From positions 3,782,001 through 3,846,000 of the forward strand of contig CBDCMS010000004.1 in the NCBI GenBank assembly GCA_965219005.1: 64,000 nt of DNA, read 5' to 3'. The notes under the pieces were generated by a model. The model did not search any database, was not told the DNA's origin, and saw only the letters and a program-made list of their open reading frames with translations. The position numbers and the translations under genes were made by a program. Shown here piece after piece: positions 60,763-64,000 of the stretch (its first letter is position 1; the number at the start of each line of letters is the position of its first letter). Origin of the DNA: CAUZIZ01 sp965219005. GTDB taxonomy: Bacteria; Acidobacteriota; UBA6911; RPQK01; JAJDTT01.

Positions 60763-63102
60763 TCAAACGGGAAAAAAGACCGGGACAAGCAGGACCAGAA
60801 GCGCTAGCACAACGATCGTCAAAGGGGTCCCGACTCGAATGTAATCGATTGCTCGGTAGCCTCCGGCCCCCATGACCAGGAGATTGGCTTTGTGACTGAA
60901 CGGGGTCATGAACGCTGCTGAGGCTGCCAGACTCACAGCCATCATGGCGGTGTGCGGACTAACGCCCAGCTGAGCGGCTGCCTCGAGTGCTACCGGGGCC
61001 AGTAGCACCACGGCTGGAGCCCCGTCCAGGCATTGGCTCAGAAGGCTCGCCAAGAGTACCAGGGATGCCAAAACGGCATAACTGCCCAAGGGTCCAGCCA
61101 CCTCGCTGACGGTAGTTGCCAGGAGCTGCGCAGCCCCGGTCCGGTCCATCGCGAATCCTACCGGCAGGACTGCTGCCACCAGAAAGATGGCTCGCCACTC
61201 GATGGCTCGATACGCCTCTTCCATGGTGAGCGCACCGCACAAAAGCACCAGGCTGGCTGCTGTGAAGGCGGCCACTTGAATGGGTTGGCTCCCGGAGACG
61301 ACCAGGCCGATCATCAGAAGCAACCCTCCCAGAGCGAACGGGGCCTTTTTACGCCGCCGAGATCGAAGGGCAACCGGGGAAAGGACCACGAAGTCGGGAT
61401 CGGAGCCCAGGAGCCGAATCCGGTCCCAGGGACCCTGGATCAACAGGGCATCCCCGAATCGGAAAACCCGATCGGCAAGGCCAGTGTATAGGGATTTACC
61501 GTCCCTCCAGATCGCCAGGAGCTGTAGACCGTAACGATCCCGAAACTCAAGCTCCCGAGGCCCTTTGCCCACTAGAGAGGATCGGGGAGCCAGCGCCGCC
61601 TCCACCAGACCGACATCTTCCGATTCGAGTTCCGTCTTGCCCACTCGAGAGTCCAGCTCTATTTCGCCGATCTGGACGAGAGCCTGGATACGGGATGGAT
61701 CACAGGCGACCAGCAGACCGTCACCTGCCTGGATCACCTCGTCTGGAGAAACCGCCAGACGAGTGACTCCACCGCGCAGGATCGCCCCTACGGTCACGCC
61801 AATCAATTCCCCGAGACGACTACTTCCCACCGTGGAGCCGACCAGGGGAGATCCTGCGGGGATCCGAATCACCGAGAGATGGTCCTGGATTACGCGGAGC
61901 GCTGAAAGACCGACTTCCTTCACCAGGAAGCCAGGCTGGGACCCGAGCTCTTGCAGTTGGGCTCGGGCGCCCAGGGCCAGTATCCGGTCCCCTGTCCGCA
62001 GCGTCTCTGACGCCAGCTCTTCGCGCAGCGTCTCTTCCCCTCGCTCGATCCCGACGACCACAAGACCAAAACGCTCCCGGAAGCGGGCGTCCCTGAGGCT
62101 CTTGCCCAGCAGCTTGGAATCGTCCAGCACTTCTGCCCGGATGCCGGTAAAACCCTTGACCGGCCGGGGAAGCTGGCTGGTTGTGGTGCGGTGGACCTCC
62201 ACTTCCCGAACCCGCAGCAGGTCCTTCAACTCCGACAGTCGCCCCTCAACCAGAAGCACATCCCCGCCCCTGAGCACCGTCTCTGCCTTGGGGACCAGAT
62301 GCTTCACTCCTCGGCGAAGGATGGACACCACCTGAATACCCAGAGCGATGGAAAGGTTGGCCCGGGCCAGAGTGGAACCGTCGAGTCCTGAATCGTTTGG
62401 GATGCGCAGCGAGAACAGCTTCTCTTGCAGTCGATAGACGTGGGTAAGATCGGCCGAGTCGGCCTCAATCGGACCCACCTCCCGGCTGGGGAGAAGCCTT
62501 CTGCCCAGCGTCACCATGAAGAGGGTTCCAGTTCCCAGAAGGATCAATCCAACGGGTGCGAAGTCAAAGAGCCCGAAGGGCTCCAGATTCCGCTCCTGGA
62601 GCATGGCCGTGGCGACGATATTGGGAGGTGTCCCTACCATCGTGGTGGTGCCTCCCAGAATCGATCCGAAAGAGAGTGGCATGAAAAGCCGTGAGGGAGG
62701 AATCTGGGCGCGGCGGGAGATACTGGCGACGGCCGGCATCAGGACCGCCGTCGCAGCAATATTGTTCATGAAGGCTGAGAGGCCTCCTGCCACCAACATG
62801 AGTGTGACGATGAGGGGAATCTCTTTACTTCCAACTAAGGCGTGCGCCTTGTTGCCCACCACGTCTGCTATCCCGGTGTGCAGCAAAGCCGCGCTGACAA
62901 TGAAGATCGAGAGCATCGTGATCACTGCGGGCGATGCGAAACCGCTGAAGGCTTCCTCCGGAGCCACGAAGCCACCCAGAATCAAGATCACCAGACCAAG
63001 AAAGGCGGTCAGGTCCACGGGTAGCTTCTCCGTCAGAAACAGGTAGGCCATCGCCACCAGCAGAAGCAGAAGCAGTCCGATCTCAACGGTCACGGTGAAC
63101 AC
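60763..63102 (-). CDS. SLC13/DASS-type transporter with four RCK_C domains
   Basis: 779 residues. Membrane halves at about 1-200 and 580-779; GFASPAVITMLSIFIVSAAL, LSAFMNNIAATAVLMP and GGTTTMVGTPPNIVATAML are the anion/Na symporter signatures, and FSHKANLLVMGAGGY the second half. Between them are four TrkA-C (RCK_C) units, starting near LRIPNDSGLDGSTLARANL, RAEVLDDSKLLGKSLRDARF, IRIPAGSPLVGSTVGSSRLG and ALAPRSSLVGKGPRELEF, each ending in a GDxLL strand. Most relatives have two. The units probably sense a ligand and gate transport of a dicarboxylate or sulfate-type anion. Malic enzyme lies upstream on the same strand, which fits dicarboxylates. Confidence 0.9.
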   Translation of the reverse strand: MFTVTVEIGLLLLLLVAMAYLFLTEKLPVDLTAFLGLVILILGGFVAPEEAFSGFASPAVITMLSIFIVSAALLHTGIADVVGNKAHALVGSKEIPLIVTLMLVAGGLSAFMNNIAATAVLMPAVASISRRAQIPPSRLFMPLSFGSILGGTTTMVGTPPNIVATAMLQERNLEPFGLFDFAPVGLILLGTGTLFMVTLGRRLLPSREVGPIEADSADLTHVYRLQEKLFSLRIPNDSGLDGSTLARANLSIALGIQVVSILRRGVKHLVPKAETVLRGGDVLLVEGRLSELKDLLRVREVEVHRTTTSQLPRPVKGFTGIRAEVLDDSKLLGKSLRDARFRERFGLVVVGIERGEETLREELASETLRTGDRILALGARAQLQELGSQPGFLVKEVGLSALRVIQDHLSVIRIPAGSPLVGSTVGSSRLGELIGVTVGAILRGGVTRLAVSPDEVIQAGDGLLVACDPSRIQALVQIGEIELDSRVGKTELESEDVGLVEAALAPRSSLVGKGPRELEFRDRYGLQLLAIWRDGKSLYTGLADRVFRFGDALLIQGPWDRIRLLGSDPDFVVLSPVALRSRRRKKAPFALGGLLLMIGLVVSGSQPIQVAAFTAASLVLLCGALTMEEAYRAIEWRAIFLVAAVLPVGFAMDRTGAAQLLATTVSEVAGPLGSYAVLASLVLLASLLSQCLDGAPAVVLLAPVALEAAAQLGVSPHTAMMAVSLAASAAFMTPFSHKANLLVMGAGGYRAIDYIRVGTPLTIVVLALLVLLVPVFFPV

Positions 63103-63118
63103 CCCCTGGGATGAAACA

Positions 63119-63331
63119 AAGCACCAAGATACAAGTTACAAGATACAAACAAATCCCAAGCACCAAATTACAAGAGGCACTCCCGACTCCGGCCGTTACG
63201 GTTTCGTCATCTGAAGATTGGACAAGGCAGTTTTGAAAGGGATTTGCCGATTCTCTCTAAATCATCTTCGTCTCTCTTGGTACTTGGAATTTGAGATTTG
63301 TTTGTATCTTGTCACTTGTATCTTGATGCTT
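63119..63331. repeat. Inverted-repeat element with CAAGATACAAG arms
   Basis: A 37-bp arm at 63119-63155 (AAGCACCAAGATACAAGTTA and on) pairs with 63295-63331 with two mismatches. Inside, related words (CAAGCACCAAATTACAAG; CTTGGTACTTGGAATTTG) pair imperfectly. No coding capacity. It sits between the malic enzyme stop and the transporter start and could form a long mRNA hairpin. Confidence 0.8.
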
Positions 63332-63356
63332 GTCTTGGCGCTTGTTGCTTCCCCGA

Positions 63357-64000
63357 TCACCTCATTCTGGCTTCTAACTCGCCAAGGTACTCTTGAAGAT
63401 CGATTTGGCGGCGGGCCACTCCCGACTTCATGGCCGCCTCTGCTACGGCGGGTGCAGCCCGCAATAGAACTCTGGAATCTAAGGGTTTGGGAAGGATGTA
63501 TTCTGGGCCGAAGGAGAAGAGAACATTCCCATAGGCTTCGCTGACGTCTGCAGGGACATCCTCTCTTGCCAGGTCGGCCAGCGCCCGTGTAGCCGCGACT
63601 TTCATGTCCTCATTGATCACGCTTGAATGCACATCCAGAGCGCCCCGGAAGATGAAGGGAAATCCCAGGACGTTGTTGACCTGGTTGGGGTAGTCGGAGC
63701 GCCCCGTCGCCATGATCACGTCGGGGCGGGCTGCCTTGGCATCCTCCCAGCTGATTTCGGGGTCCGGATTCGCCAGGGCGAAGACAATGGGCCTGTCTGC
63801 CATGGATCGAAGCATGTCACCGCTAACCACTCCTGCCCTCGAGAGGCCCAAAAGCACATCGGCGCCCTCCAGGGCCTGGTGCAGTGTTCGAGACGGGGTA
63901 TCGATGGCAAACTCCTGCTTGAAGGAGTTCATGCCGGATTCCCTGCCCTCGAAGATCACCCCCCGACTATCACAGAGGACCAGGTTCTCCTTGGCGATAC
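63357..64000 (-). CDS. maeB: Malic enzyme, C-terminal part (cut by window edge)
   Basis: About 213 C-terminal residues; the N-terminal catalytic part is off the right edge. LVLCDSRGVIFEGRE, GADVLLGLSRAGVVSGDMLRSM, FALANPDPEISWEDAKAARPDVIMATGRSDYPNQVNN and VLGFPFIFRGALDVHSSVINEDMKVAATRALADLA match the NAD(P)-binding domain of bacterial malic enzymes. These oxidatively decarboxylate malate to pyruvate. A phosphotransacetylase-like tail, present in MaeB of E. coli, is absent here: the protein ends soon after QEYLGELEARMR. The short form is common outside Proteobacteria. Confidence 0.9.
   Translation of the reverse strand, partial: IAKENLVLCDSRGVIFEGRESGMNSFKQEFAIDTPSRTLHQALEGADVLLGLSRAGVVSGDMLRSMADRPIVFALANPDPEISWEDAKAARPDVIMATGRSDYPNQVNNVLGFPFIFRGALDVHSSVINEDMKVAATRALADLAREDVPADVSEAYGNVLFSFGPEYILPKPLDSRVLLRAAPAVAEAAMKSGVARRQIDLQEYLGELEARMR

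Overview
The window reads like a chromosomal segment of a GC-rich (by eye about 57-60% G+C) free-living Gram-negative-type bacterium, most likely an Acidobacteriota or a relative in the Planctomycetota/Poribacteria range. Grounds: a futalosine-pathway MqnC, RNase J, a large SRP RNA with an Alu domain, UPF0182 and DUF1080 proteins, Tat-exported Gfo/Idh/MocA and enolase-superfamily proteins, several Asp-box sialidase-like proteins and a long FG-GAP protein. The assignment is inference; no rRNA or tRNA gene was recognised.

Layout. 0-9 kb is housekeeping: the start of argR (cut by the left edge), mqnC, purA and trxA on the minus strand, then rsmA, rnj (RNase J) and ftsK on the plus strand. 9-23.6 kb holds a Tat metallophosphoesterase, an aquaporin, a cyclophilin lipoprotein, a MetE-like protein with a LicC/PntC-like nucleotidyltransferase, an OPA-type transporter, larA, tadA, an orphan tungstate/molybdate-type binding protein, UPF0182, an IscA/ErpA protein and moaA. 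24-35 kb carries transketolase, an RsbU-like phosphatase, ygfZ, a metallo-beta-lactamase-fold hydrolase, an alpha/beta hydrolase coupled to folB, a DUF1080-RidA pair, and ilvD coupled to a Tat-exported oxidoreductase. A 1.8 kb non-coding gap contains an SRP RNA gene at 35377-35670.

36.8-50.7 kb is an accessory, decaying region: a histidine kinase, a sialidase lipoprotein, a truncated secreted glycan-type protein, an enolase-superfamily dehydratase, an orphan membrane protein, an IS3 remnant, and a compact signalling operon (PAS protein, PAS histidine kinase, Rcp1-like response regulator, small ORF, hybrid REC-kinase-REC). The last gene is split by an IS1595-family element with 24-bp inverted repeats and 8-bp target duplications. 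A second, IS4-family element (9-bp duplications) sits in the leftover tail of another kinase gene, which is itself joined to a fragment of an esterase gene.

50.7-64 kb looks like a glycan and sugar module: two sialidase-like proteins, a frameshifted FG-GAP protein, an SDR oxidoreductase, and an RbsA/RbsC-type sugar ABC importer without a binding protein. An IS200-type element, an SLC13 transporter with four RCK_C domains and the C-terminal part of malic enzyme complete it.

Intergenic DNA carries at least five dispersed or palindromic repeat families (hairpin elements, TA-flanked inverted-repeat elements, and a GCCTGAAGCGCAAGCGAGG-type core). I saw no CRISPR array, prophage or biosynthetic cluster. 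The strongest unusual signals are the repeat families, the two exactly bounded IS insertions into signalling genes, and the SRP RNA.
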